Positions 1-8,117 are shown, counted from the stretch's first letter. The stretch is 17,728 nucleotides of DNA from Rhodobacteraceae bacterium UBA7436 (GCA_002478745.1 DLQI01000095.1:1-17728); one strand, 5' to 3'. Program-made: numbers and translations. The notes: a model not told the origin generated them from the letters alone.

Positions 1-89
1 CTGCTCTCACAGAGTGGTTCAATTTCTGTGCCGCATGATGATTGACTTGATGTGCCTTTTACGGGTGTTTAAGTTTGTCTGACAACACC
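1..89 (+). mobile_element. Possible right end of an insertion sequence
   Basis: An open frame runs in from the window edge (2-82) and ends with TGA at 80-82, inside a 19-nt segment at 71-89. Read outward, the complement of that segment is GGTGTTGTCAGACAAACTT. It resembles GGTACTGTCAGGCAAAACT at 17620-17638, which also carries the stop codon of an open frame leaving the window. Two similar termini in inverted orientation, each holding the end of an ORF, fit insertion sequences whose transposase stops inside the terminal repeat. The 26-residue tail itself is not recognisable as a transposase, so the family is unassigned. The 90-210 stretch that follows is AT-rich and holds nothing I can identify. 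Confidence 0.3.
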
Positions 90-210
90 GTCTCAGCGGG
101 TGAGAACAGTATATCGGTATCACGTTTAAGTATTCTGAATATAGTAATTCATCATTTTATTACATGGTTTAATCGCCCTATCTATAAGCAACATGGGAAA
201 TATTTGATGA

Positions 211-432
211 GGAATATTAGATGTTGGATCGCTCTATTCTACCCGTCCCACGCTTGCAAACTATGTCGCGTCGTGTAGTCTTGTGCATTCCGCCTCAGAA
301 ACGTTCCTTCTTATGGAAGACAGGGTGCTCGCCGTGAATATCAACCAACGTCTCGCTTTGTCCGACATTGCTCAGGCTCATGAAGCTCTGGAAAGTGGCG
401 AGACTACAGGCTCGACCATTCTGACGCCATGA
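211..432 (+). pseudogene. C-terminal fragment of NADPH:quinone oxidoreductase (zinc-independent MDR family)
   Basis: The frame ending at TGA 430-432 reads GSLYSTRPTLANYVAS near 226-273 and INQRLALSDIAQAHEALESG, then ETTGSTILTP, up to the stop. These match the characteristic C-terminus of quinone oxidoreductases (TRPTL-NY, then NQR-L-D-A-AH-LE--TTGS--L-P). Only about 70 residues remain. A stop at 208-210 closes the frame, and the NADPH-binding Rossmann domain that should precede it is absent, replaced by AT-rich sequence. The fragment is therefore a 5'-truncated remnant. Its TGA overlaps the ATG of the permease gene in an ATGA arrangement, which shows that it was the upstream member of the same operon. 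Identification of the family is fairly sure; the substrate is unknown. Confidence 0.75.
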
Positions 433-1823
433 ACGAAAGCGCAAGTTTCGTACGGCCCAAAATCACCGTCTCACAGGCGGTGGTTTGGTTCTTGGCCGTG
501 ATTGCAATCTTCGTCATGGCCAAAACGGATGCCGCGGATTTGCTGCCTCGCGTCGCTGCTATTTCCGCGCTTGCAGTCGCGCTTTTCGCGACGCGTCTGC
601 TGCCCGAAGTGGTCACTGCCTTGGGCTGTTTTTTATCTTTTATTGCTATTGGAGCTGCCCCGAACGAGGTTATTTTTTCGGGCTTTTCCAGCGGTGGTTT
701 CTGGCTGCTGTTTGCAGGCCTTGTGATTGGCACCGCCATTACGACCACGGGTCTTGGCATGCAGGTTGCCTTGCGGATATTCCAACACACGGGAAATTCT
801 TATATAAGGGTAGCTCTCCTGCTTGCGCTCAGTGGACTTGGTTTGGGCGTACTTGTTCCTGCCACGATCCCACGGATCATTATCATGGTGCCTATCGCGC
901 TTTCACTTGCGAAAACGATGGGCTACGATATCGGGTCGCGCGGTCATGTCGGGCTAACTATGACGGCCGCGGTTGCAACGAACCTGCCGACCTTTGGTAT
1001 TTTGACTGGGAACCTTCCGACGATTATCCATTTGGGCGCGTTCGAAACCCTATATGGGGTACGCACGTCCTACACTGATTATTTCGTAGAACAGGCGCCC
1101 ATCAACTGTCTGCGTTTTCTAGCGTTACTTGCAGTGATGCTACCCTTCGCGCCTCCGCGATCCCAACGGCTGTCTGAGCTTGAAGATCCTACACCATTTA
1201 CATCAGTTCAAAAATTTCTGTTCATCATGATTTGCGTGGCAATCCTGTTCTGGGTCACGGACAGTTGGCACGGCATTTCGCCAGCTTGGATTGCGCTTTC
1301 CCTTGCCGCGGTTTTGACTGTGCCTGCGTTCGGAATACTGGACGACAAAGTAATGAAAACCCAGATTGATGTGTCTCCTGCATTCTTTCTGGCTGCTGTT
1401 TTTGCAATCAGCGCGGTTGCGCAGCACACGGGTCTTAGCACGACAATCGCCGAGCAGTTGATCCCTTTATTGCAGCTTGGGCAAGGAAGCGATCTTCGTG
1501 ATCTGTACGCGGTTGCAGGGCTGTCAAGTTTTCTGTCGCACTTTACGACCGCCCCCGCCGCACCGGCCATTCTCGCCCCACTCGCCGGCGCAATGGCGAC
1601 GGAAACCGGTTGGACCATTGAGACGATTTCCATGACGCAGATCTTGGGAATTTCGACACCAATTTTGCCACATCAGGCCCCCCCATTAATCATATCGATG
1701 GCGCTCGCGCAAATTCCGATCGCGGCACTTTTGCGGGTGTGTGCCGGATTGGCGGTGACGGTGGCTTTTGTCGGGATTCCGTTGACCTTTGTGTGGTGGA
1801 ATTATCTAGGATTGTTTGGATGA
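429..1823 (+). CDS. SLC13/DASS-type anion permease (copy 1)
   Basis: The product is a 464-residue, very hydrophobic inner-membrane protein with about 11-12 predicted membrane segments. It is a plausible sodium-coupled carrier of di- or tricarboxylates, sulfonates or similar anions. Two related hairpin-like motifs lie in the two halves: VPATIPRIIIMVP near residue 140 and LSHFTTAPAAPAILAPL near residue 360. They occupy the places where DASS carriers hold their substrate and cation loops. It aligns along its whole length with the second permease at 6728-8110 (shared FATR-LPE, FLSFIAIGAAP and VIFSGF stretches). The start is the ATG in the 4-bp overlap with the quinone oxidoreductase remnant, and its stop overlaps the next gene by 4 bp. 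No frameshift or internal stop is visible, although both neighbours are broken. The substrate is not deducible; family membership is confident. Confidence 0.9.
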   Translation: MNESASFVRPKITVSQAVVWFLAVIAIFVMAKTDAADLLPRVAAISALAVALFATRLLPEVVTALGCFLSFIAIGAAPNEVIFSGFSSGGFWLLFAGLVIGTAITTTGLGMQVALRIFQHTGNSYIRVALLLALSGLGLGVLVPATIPRIIIMVPIALSLAKTMGYDIGSRGHVGLTMTAAVATNLPTFGILTGNLPTIIHLGAFETLYGVRTSYTDYFVEQAPINCLRFLALLAVMLPFAPPRSQRLSELEDPTPFTSVQKFLFIMICVAILFWVTDSWHGISPAWIALSLAAVLTVPAFGILDDKVMKTQIDVSPAFFLAAVFAISAVAQHTGLSTTIAEQLIPLLQLGQGSDLRDLYAVAGLSSFLSHFTTAPAAPAILAPLAGAMATETGWTIETISMTQILGISTPILPHQAPPLIISMALAQIPIAALLRVCAGLAVTVAFVGIPLTFVWWNYLGLFG

Positions 1824-2260
1824 GCGTCACCTTTGCCTTTATACTGAACGGAGAACCATGTGAGGCTACAGACCTGTCGTCTATGTACTTGTTGTTTGCA
1901 TTGCACGGAGCACTTGACAAAAAGGGTACGCGCCTTGGGTGCGGTGAAGGACATTGCGGGGCCTTTACTGTGACGCTTGATGGGACGCCCGTCACCTCTT
2001 GCAACCTGCCGATATCGACTTTGGAACGTAAAAACGTTGGCACGGTCGAAGGTGTGCTTGATCATCAATTGGCCGCTGCGCTTATTCGCAATCAGGCAGG
2101 GCAATGCGGCTAGTGCCTGCCCGGCATATTGACCTGCACTGCAGCCTTGATAGACCAAGGAAAATCAGCTGACGATATCCGTAAGGCGCTGGACGAAAAC
2201 CTTTGTCGATGTGGCGCGCACGGGCGGATCATGGCGGCCATCGCAGAGGTCGCGCCGTAA
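1820..2260 (+). pseudogene. [2Fe-2S] subunit of an IorA/xanthine dehydrogenase-type molybdenum hydroxylase, nonsense-mutated
   Basis: The frame from ATG 1820 to TAA 2258-2260 encodes a 146-residue protein of normal length interrupted by one amber codon. The N-terminal plant-type ferredoxin domain shows C41, C46 and C61, but the expected third ligand is Phe49 (TTT at 1964-1966) within GCGEGHCGAF, where the family has GAC. The second, all-helical [2Fe-2S] domain reads QCG-stop-CLPG, then NLCRCG. The stop (TAG, 2111-2113) replaces the usual Tyr of the CGYC motif. After the stop the frame continues cleanly to the end. An AGGA at 1808-1811 precedes the ATGA overlap with the permease. The intact protein would pass electrons from a molybdopterin partner, encoded by the next gene. 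Family assignment is firm. Loss of function follows from both lesions. Confidence 0.9.
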
Positions 2261-3997
2261 ACTTCCCACCCCCGATAAAGACCTTTCCGCTGATCAGCCA
2301 ATGGCTGTCGTTTGCACCAGACGGTGCAGTCAACGTTTTTTCAGAACGGGTCGAATTGGGACAGCAGATCAGCATAGTTCTGACCCAGATTGCCGCGGAT
2401 GAATTGGACGTAACGGTCGATGCCATCCGCTTGACGCCAGGCCACACCGATCTATGCCCAGCCGAAGGTCCGACCGTTGGCAGCTTGTCTGTTACCTTTG
2501 GGGGTCAATCGATACGCCTTGTAGCCTCAGCCGCTTGTGCGTTAATGCTGAATCATGCGGCGGAGTTGTTACAAACAACCGTCGAAGGGCTCTCCGTCCA
2601 CGAGGGAGAGATCGTTAAGGACGGTCTCGAGACAAGGTTGAGTTATGCCAACCTTTGCAAGGACGTGAACCTGGACGTTCCAGCGATCGAGTACGCCGCG
2701 CCCAAGGCAGCATCGGAGCGTATATTAATAGGATCATTCGTACCTCGTGTAGATTTGGCAGCGCGTCTGACGGATGGGCTCTGGTTGCATGATATGACGC
2801 TTGACGGCATGTGGCATGGCCGCGTTATCTAGTGATTTGCACTGAATGGGCCGATGGGTGATCTTTCCAGCATCGACCTGCAAGACGATACCGAGCTCGT
2901 CCGAGATGGGCAGTACTTGGCCATCTTATCCAATAAGAATACACTGCGCTGTCCGAAGTGCGGCGGCTGGCGGATTTGATAGGCTAGGATTTCAAACCTG
3001 CATCGGATATTCATCCGATTGACGGGTTGGATGGTTAAATCGCAGAAAGCGAAACCTTATATGACAGTGACATGCTGGACGCGGGTGTAACCGAGCTCAG
3101 TGTCACCGTAACCAAACCTGCGCTTAATCATGGATCTATCGGCCCGTCTTGCGCAGTGGCGCAGTGGAAGGGCGATGTTCTTACTGTCTAGGCCCATAGC
3201 CAGAACGTTTTGCCTTAAAAGACTCTCTAGCGCATGTTCTGAACTATTCACGCGATAAGATCACAGTGATCTTTGTGCCGGGCGCCGGATTCTATGGGCA
3301 TAGCGGTTCCAGTGATGTTGCACTTGATGCGGCACTTATGGCGCGTAGTACGGGCCGACCGGTGCGCAGCCTTTGGCAGCGGCAGGATGAACCCCTACAT
3401 GCGCCATTGAACCCAGCGATGAAGACCAAGATGACCGCGCGATTGGACGTAAACGGGCGCATCGTGGCTTATGATGCGTTGGTCACAAGCTCGCCGCATT
3501 CCACCCGTCCCGCCGGTTTGAACGAGCTGAATTTGCGCGCCCAGCAGTTCATTTCAAAACCCATGCCAATGGCGCCGGGCAACGATGCGCAGCAACCCCA
3601 AGGTGGGGCGGATCGAAATGCTGTCCCGGGGTATGCAATCTCGGCCGTGCAGGTCGTACGCCAGCGACCCGCCTATGTTCCGTATCGAACTGTTGCGATG
3701 CGTGGCCTTGGGGCGTTTACTCAGGCGATATCTTGGTCGCTGAAAGAAGAAATCAGCTTTGCAGGTGGTCAGAACCTGACGCAGAACTGGGATGATTATC
3801 CAATCCTAAAGTTCTCTGAGGTGCCATGCATGCAGACTCGCCTGATCGGACCGCAAGACGCCCCACCGCTGGGGGCCGGTGAAATTTCATCAGGCCCGGC
3901 AGGTGCCGCGGTGGTGAATACTGTGCGCCACGTGTTGGGTGTTGTTACTGATCGATTGCCGCTGAGCCGGCATGCGTTCGTGGCGTTACTCAGCTAA
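2257..3997 (+). pseudogene. Molybdopterin-binding large subunit (IorB type, COG1529-like), multiply disrupted
   Basis: Successive frames carry the family in order. Residues from 2257 include SQWLSFAPDGAVNVFSERVE, then QIAADELDV. At 2833-2940 LVRDGQYLAIL follows stops TAG and TGA at 2830-2835. A frameshift near 2936-2945 leads to HCAVRSAAA. From about 3000 another frame gives NHGSIGPSCAVAQWKGDVLT, with stops at 3036-3038 and 3189-3191 (TAG, where Trp is usual). A missing T in the run 3208-3211 shifts into the last frame, FALKDSLAHVLNYSRDKITV through GAGFYGHSG to the TAA. Near 3715-3735 AMRGLGAFTQ joins directly to AISWSLKEEISF, so roughly 150-200 residues of the cofactor domain are deleted in frame. 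The GQG loop reads GQQ, while the LGAGE catalytic Glu region survives. The likely start position is GTA. The product is certainly non-functional. Confidence 0.92.
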
Positions 3998-4029
3998 CGC
4001 TTGCGGCCGAACCAATACCTGCGTTTCTA

Positions 4030-5628
4030 CTAACTAATGGCGATCGCTAAGACATCCTTGTCAACATGGGCGCGGTACTGCTCAAAATTGCTGGCAAACA
4101 TATTCACCAATTTTCTAGCGGCAACATCATATGCTGCAACATCTAGCCATGTCCGACGCGGATCAAGCAGTTGACTGTCTACGCCTGAAACGTCTAAAGG
4201 CACCTCAAATCCAAAATTAGGATCGATGCGAAAAGAGCTATAGTCCGGGGGACCGTCCAATACGGACGACAGCAAAGCACGTGTCGCAGAAATAGGTATA
4301 CGATTCCCGGTTCCATACGCGCCGCCAGTCCAGCCAGTATTTACCAGCCAGCACGTGGCGCCATGCTGTGCGATCTTGTCGCGCAGAAGTTTGCCATAGA
4401 CTTCAGGGCGGCGTGGCAAAAACGGTGCTCCAAAACAGGTAGAGAACGTCGGCTCTGGTTCCGTCACGCCGCGTTCTGTACCAGCGACCTTTGATGTGAA
4501 GCCGGACAAGAAATGATACATGGCCAGGGCAGGGGTAAGTCGCGCAATCGGAGGCAGCACGCCGAAGGCATCACAAGTCAGCATGATGATATTCTTTGGA
4601 TGCCCGCCCAACCCACTACGAGAGGCGTTTGAGATAAAATCTAGCGGATATGCTGCGCGCATGTTCGCCGTGTAGCTATCATCAGTGTAGTCAAGTTCGC
4701 ACGTCCGAGGGTCACAAACCATGTTTTCAATAACGGTCGAGAACATGGTGGTGGTTGCAAAAATTTCAGGCTCGGCTTCGGCTGAAAGATTGATAGTCTT
4801 AGCGTAGCAGCCGCCCTCAAAATTGAAAGACCCGCTATCGGACCACCCATGTTCGTCGTCTCCGATCAAGGTGCGCCGTGGATCAGCCGAAAGTGTGGTT
4901 TTACCGGTTCCGGAGAGCCCAAAAAACACTGCTGTATCGGCAGGATTGTCCAATGCATGATTTGCCGAGCAATGCATTGGCATGACGCCCTTTTCTGGCA
5001 GCAGATAATTCAACAGTGTGAAAACAGCTTTCTTGTTCTCACCGGCGTATTTCGTGCCAGCAACCAAGATCAACTTCTGTTCTATGTTGAAGGCGATCAC
5101 TGTTTCTGATCGGCATCCATGCCGCTCTGGGTCGGCAAAAAAACTGGGACAGTTGACCAATGTGTAGTCTGCCATGAAGCCATCGAGCTGACTGGCATTT
5201 GGACGGATCAACATGTGTCGGATGAAGAGATTGTGCCATGCTAATTCTGATATAACCCGCATGCCAATCTGGTAGCGCTGATCAGCCCCGGCAAACAGAT
5301 CTTGCACAAAGTAGTCTTTGCCAACCATATGTGCACGCATATCAGCATGAAGGCGGTCGAAGGCATCGGGGGTCATGCGCGCGTTTGCATCCCACCAAAT
5401 TATGTCTTCTGACATGTCAGAGACAACAATATGTTTATCCTTAGGCGATCGCCCCGTGAACTTTCCGGTATTGACAATCAGCGTCCCACCCTTGCCCAGG
5501 TGGCCTTCGTTGCGACGAATGGCGTGGGCCACAAGGTCGGCTTCCGTCGCGTTGTAGTAAACTGCACCAAGGTCAGCGTACCCTTGCTCTGCCAATGTCA
5601 TTGAAGATTTCAAAAGGCCGTGGTCCAT
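4030..5628 (-). CDS. pckA: Phosphoenolpyruvate carboxykinase (ATP)
   Basis: It catalyses the ATP-dependent conversion of oxaloacetate to phosphoenolpyruvate, the entry to gluconeogenesis, in the cytosol. The 532-residue product has normal family length. It shows the RSPKD substrate motif (about residues 60-64), the P-loop GLSGTGKTT (237-245), the metal-binding IGDDEHGW (255-262), and the NTGWTGG and GNRIPI stretches near the C-terminus. The frame is also open to a GTG at 5643, but AAGGA (5636-5640) lies 7 nt before the ATG at 5628, so that ATG is chosen. No lesion is visible. It is convergent with the molybdenum hydroxylase pseudogene (32-nt gap, no obvious terminator). It stands alone as a core gene among accessory ones, and the chvI-type neighbour common beside pckA in alphaproteobacteria is not present here. 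Confidence 0.97.
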   Translation of the reverse strand: MDHGLLKSSMTLAEQGYADLGAVYYNATEADLVAHAIRRNEGHLGKGGTLIVNTGKFTGRSPKDKHIVVSDMSEDIIWWDANARMTPDAFDRLHADMRAHMVGKDYFVQDLFAGADQRYQIGMRVISELAWHNLFIRHMLIRPNASQLDGFMADYTLVNCPSFFADPERHGCRSETVIAFNIEQKLILVAGTKYAGENKKAVFTLLNYLLPEKGVMPMHCSANHALDNPADTAVFFGLSGTGKTTLSADPRRTLIGDDEHGWSDSGSFNFEGGCYAKTINLSAEAEPEIFATTTMFSTVIENMVCDPRTCELDYTDDSYTANMRAAYPLDFISNASRSGLGGHPKNIIMLTCDAFGVLPPIARLTPALAMYHFLSGFTSKVAGTERGVTEPEPTFSTCFGAPFLPRRPEVYGKLLRDKIAQHGATCWLVNTGWTGGAYGTGNRIPISATRALLSSVLDGPPDYSSFRIDPNFGFEVPLDVSGVDSQLLDPRRTWLDVAAYDVAARKLVNMFASNFEQYRAHVDKDVLAIAIS

Positions 5629-5635
5629 CGATTTT

Positions 5636-5640
5636 TCCTT
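5636..5640 (-). promoter_or_regulatory. Ribosome binding site of pckA
   Basis: AAGGA on the - strand lies 7 nt upstream of the ATG at 5628. It would fall inside the coding sequence if the alternative GTG at 5643 were used, so it decides the start. Confidence 0.7.
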
Positions 5641-5697
5641 CACTCGGAGAATTTAGACGTGCTTAGCGCAGTAACCTTTTCAAGAACAGACACAATT

Positions 5698-5713
5698 TTT
5701 GCGGTAGCGCAAA
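5698..5713. promoter_or_regulatory. Inverted repeat in the pckA leader, candidate operator
   Basis: TTTGCG-GTAG-CGCAAA has perfect 6-bp arms and a 4-nt spacer. It lies about 70 nt upstream of the pckA ATG, where a repressor or activator of a gluconeogenic gene could act. Nothing in the window identifies the regulator. The surrounding 5644-5892 stretch contains no convincing gene. Confidence 0.35.
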
Positions 5714-5721
5714 CATCCCAA

Positions 5722-5735
5722 TGTTATCGCTAATT
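5722..5735. promoter_or_regulatory. Imperfect LacI-type operator-like site upstream of pckA
   Basis: TGTTATCGCTAATT is an imperfect dyad around a central CG and resembles LacI-family operators of the TGTTAGCGCTAACA kind. In Rhodobacter, pckA is known to be controlled by the LacI-family regulator CceR. Linking this site to a CceR homologue is inference from position and symmetry only. Confidence 0.22.
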
Positions 5736-5892
5736 CGTGTTTGAATAGAGGCCCCTTTAGGGGTAAAAAATGGTGATGGCAAATTTTGGTTATCGGGTAA
5801 GAGCAGCTTTGCCCATGCCGCTGGTTCTTGCATGTTCGTTGCCACGACCTTCGGAGTTGTGGCTTATGACAATGATCAATCAAAATCCCTTG

Positions 5893-6643
5893 TCAGCCGT
5901 TTAGTGCGCCGCGGATCAATTTGATTTAAATGAGGAACAACGCAACTTCGACCACGACTAAAAATACGTTTTGTGGGAGGAGGCGGGTCATTCGGTAGCT
6001 AAACCAAGCACCAAAAATCGCCACGGGTGACAAAATGGCAACGATGTGCCAGTCACTACTGTCGATCAATTCAAGCGCTATGTAGGGCGGTACTTTCATC
6101 CAACTGATGAGCGCCAACAGGACTGTGGACGTGACTGCAACATCATCTTCGGCAATTGTTGAGGCAAAACGTAAAGCTGAAACGCGGGTCCACCTGCGTG
6201 TGACGCAAAACTCGTAAATTTGGAAAGGCTACCCCAGAATAATCCAAAAGGCACGTCTACAGGGCGCGGCTCACGGCTGCCCCCAAGCGGCCCCATTGTC
6301 TCATTGCCAAGAATATCAGCCCGACACAGCCGATGATAATCCGCACCACATCTTCATCAGTATCACCAGCGAACAGCCAGCCTGCGAATACACCGATTGC
6401 GGCGGCTGGGATCAGGATGAATAAGTTTTGGATGGAATGGGATTCCCGGTATTTCCAGACCCCATAAACGTCGCTGACCAAATGTATAGGCAGAAGTAGG
6501 GCGCCCCCCCCCTGCATCGGTGACATGATCAAAGACATGATTGGAACGCTCAGGATTGCTACCATGGGCCATCCGCCCTTGCGCTGCTAACAAAGAAGGC
6601 GGCGATGGCAGGCCACAATCCAGAACAGGATCTGATCGCTCAT
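5893..6643 (-). pseudogene. TSUP family (TauE/SafE-type) permease, multiply frameshifted
   Basis: TSUP proteins are inner-membrane carriers for sulfite, sulfonates or other small anions. Reading from ATG 6643, MSDQILFWIVA is followed by an apparent one-base insertion and a compensating deletion around stop TAG 6587-6589. The frame then resumes with KGGWPMVAILSVPIMSLIMS and AILLP-like to AGWLFAGDTDEDVVRIIIG. A frameshift near 6260 moves to VDVPFGLFWGSLSKFTSFAS, then HAGGPAFQLYVLPQQLPKMM. Another near 6110-6130 moves to LISWMKVPPYIALEL through VEVALFLI. A TAA at 5926-5928 interrupts the natural ending IKLIRGALNG, whose own TGA is at 5893-5895. The gene lies 84 nt downstream of the second DASS permease on the same strand and was probably the last member of that cluster. 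Family identification is confident; the substrate is unknown. Confidence 0.85.
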
Positions 6644-6727
6644 AGGGTGAGATCTTTTCGTCGGTGGTTCATAGCCACAAACTCATAACAATTGCGGGCG
6701 TGCGGCAAGTCCGCGATTGCAAAAAGG

Positions 6728-8110
6728 CTAAATGAACCCGATCCAAACCCACCAAGCCCACGTCAAAGGAATGCCAACCACTGAGGTTACAAGCGCTGAC
6801 ACAAGGCATAGTCGCGTCAGGGCCCCAACTGGAATGCGTGCGATCGCTATTCCGATCAGCAAAGGTGGTGATTGGTACGGCAGGGCAGTTGTGGAAAAAC
6901 CGACATTGTGGGCCATAGCGACTGCGTTGATTGACCATCCCGTCGCGTCACTCATCGACCCTACTAATGGCGCCAAAACCACAGGAGTCGCAGGGGCAAT
7001 GGTGAGATGGGAAAGGACAGTCGAAAAAGCTGTGACGGCCGTAAAGTCCCAAAAGCTGTTGCCTTGTCCAAGGGCTAAGGCAGGGACAATAAATTTGGCA
7101 ATTTTTGCACCAAGACCGATGTCGGTAATGACAGCACTGATGCAAAAGACAGCAGCGATTAAAAATGCGATGGAAAAGTCAATTTCGGTTTTCATGGCCT
7201 GCGGTGAAAAGATCCCTGCCGATGGCAATAACAAAACAAGAGCGGCAGCCAATGTGATCCACGCGGGCGCAATTCCGTGCCATGTATCGGTCGCCCAAAA
7301 AAATATTGCTAAGATCAGAAGCCATGATAGCCGCACTTGGCCAGAGGTCAGCGGCTCTGTCAGCTCTGTACCCTCTTGTTCTGAGTTGGTCGAAACTACC
7401 GTGCGACCGTAAGTCAGAAGCAACATCAGCAATACGGCAAAACGCACCGCGTTGATCGGAGCATTCTGGATAAAATAGGCCCCGTACGTGAAGCGCTCTC
7501 CATATAGTATGTCAATGGTTCCTAACTCGATAATCGTCGGAAGGTTGGCTGTGAGAAAGGCATAGGTTGGAACTAACGTCATCATCGCGCCAGTCATCAA
7601 AAGACCAGTGTGGCCTCGCGAGCCGGGGAGCAGGCCCATTGTGCCAGTAAGTGCCAATGTGATGGGCATCATCACGATAACCCGCGGAATGGCTGATGGC
7701 ACCAAGGCCCCCAAAACGAGCCCGCCAAGCGACAAGACCCACACCGCACGGATGTAAGAACCACCCGTGTAGGCAAAGAGGCGGCGTGCAATCTGTGTGC
7801 CTAAACCTGAAGACGTTATCGCAGCCCCGATGACTAGACCACCCACCAAAAGCCAAAAGCCGCTGGTCGCAAATCCTGAGAAGATCACGTCTTGTGGGGC
7901 GGCTCCGATTGCAAGGAATGCCAAAAAAATAACCAACGCTATTGTCGCTTCGGGAAGGCTGCGCGTGGCAAAAGCAGAAATGCCAGAGATTGAAATTGCG
8001 AGAACCTGTAAAGACGCGTTGGACGTCGTAAGGATACATACAAGGGAGATGAGGGCAATCGTGGCCGCAAAGCCCTGCGCGATGCTTATCCTTGGTAGGT
8101 CGCCGCTCAA
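6728..8110 (-). CDS. SLC13/DASS-type anion permease (copy 2)
   Basis: A polytopic inner-membrane carrier of about 460 residues, paralogous to the permease at 429-1823. Shared features include ISGISAFATRSLPEATIAL-like and FLAIGAAPQDVIFSGF stretches, VPSAIPRVIVMMP in the first half and LSHLTIAPATPVVLAPL in the second. The likely substrate class is an organic or sulfonated anion, unspecified. The frame is open far upstream into the preceding dehydrogenase gene, so the start is uncertain. Alignment with the paralogue favours the TTG at 8110, 7 nt after the dehydrogenase stop. The first usable ATG is at 8170, which would overlap that gene by 53 nt. Neither start has a clear ribosome binding site. 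No disruption is visible. It follows the dehydrogenase closely and is probably co-transcribed with it. Confidence 0.87.
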   Translation of the reverse strand: MSGDLPRISIAQGFAATIALISLVCILTTSNASLQVLAISISGISAFATRSLPEATIALVIFLAFLAIGAAPQDVIFSGFATSGFWLLVGGLVIGAAITSSGLGTQIARRLFAYTGGSYIRAVWVLSLGGLVLGALVPSAIPRVIVMMPITLALTGTMGLLPGSRGHTGLLMTGAMMTLVPTYAFLTANLPTIIELGTIDILYGERFTYGAYFIQNAPINAVRFAVLLMLLLTYGRTVVSTNSEQEGTELTEPLTSGQVRLSWLLILAIFFWATDTWHGIAPAWITLAAALVLLLPSAGIFSPQAMKTEIDFSIAFLIAAVFCISAVITDIGLGAKIAKFIVPALALGQGNSFWDFTAVTAFSTVLSHLTIAPATPVVLAPLVGSMSDATGWSINAVAMAHNVGFSTTALPYQSPPLLIGIAIARIPVGALTRLCLVSALVTSVVGIPLTWAWWVWIGFI

Positions 8111-8117
8111 GGCGCGG

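Noticed and set aside
75..278. 67-codon open frame on the + strand at the left edge
   Set aside because: It crosses the putative IS terminus, an AT-rich spacer and the quinone oxidoreductase remnant in the wrong frame, and shows no family features.
2111..2113. The in-frame TAG of the iron-sulfur gene as a recoded codon (readthrough or non-standard amino acid)
   Set aside because: The same gene has also lost a cluster cysteine and its partner gene is heavily disrupted. No recoding machinery or structure is seen. Ordinary pseudogene decay explains it.
5752..5763. CCCC-TTTA-GGGG hairpin as a transcription terminator
   Set aside because: The stem is only 4 bp. On the + strand it is followed by A residues, and on the - strand the T-run precedes the stem, so it is not an intrinsic terminator in either direction.
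5663..5845. 60-codon open frame on the - strand upstream of pckA
   Set aside because: It has no recognisable domain, runs through the palindromic leader sequence and lacks a convincing ribosome binding site. It is better read as the pckA 5' region.
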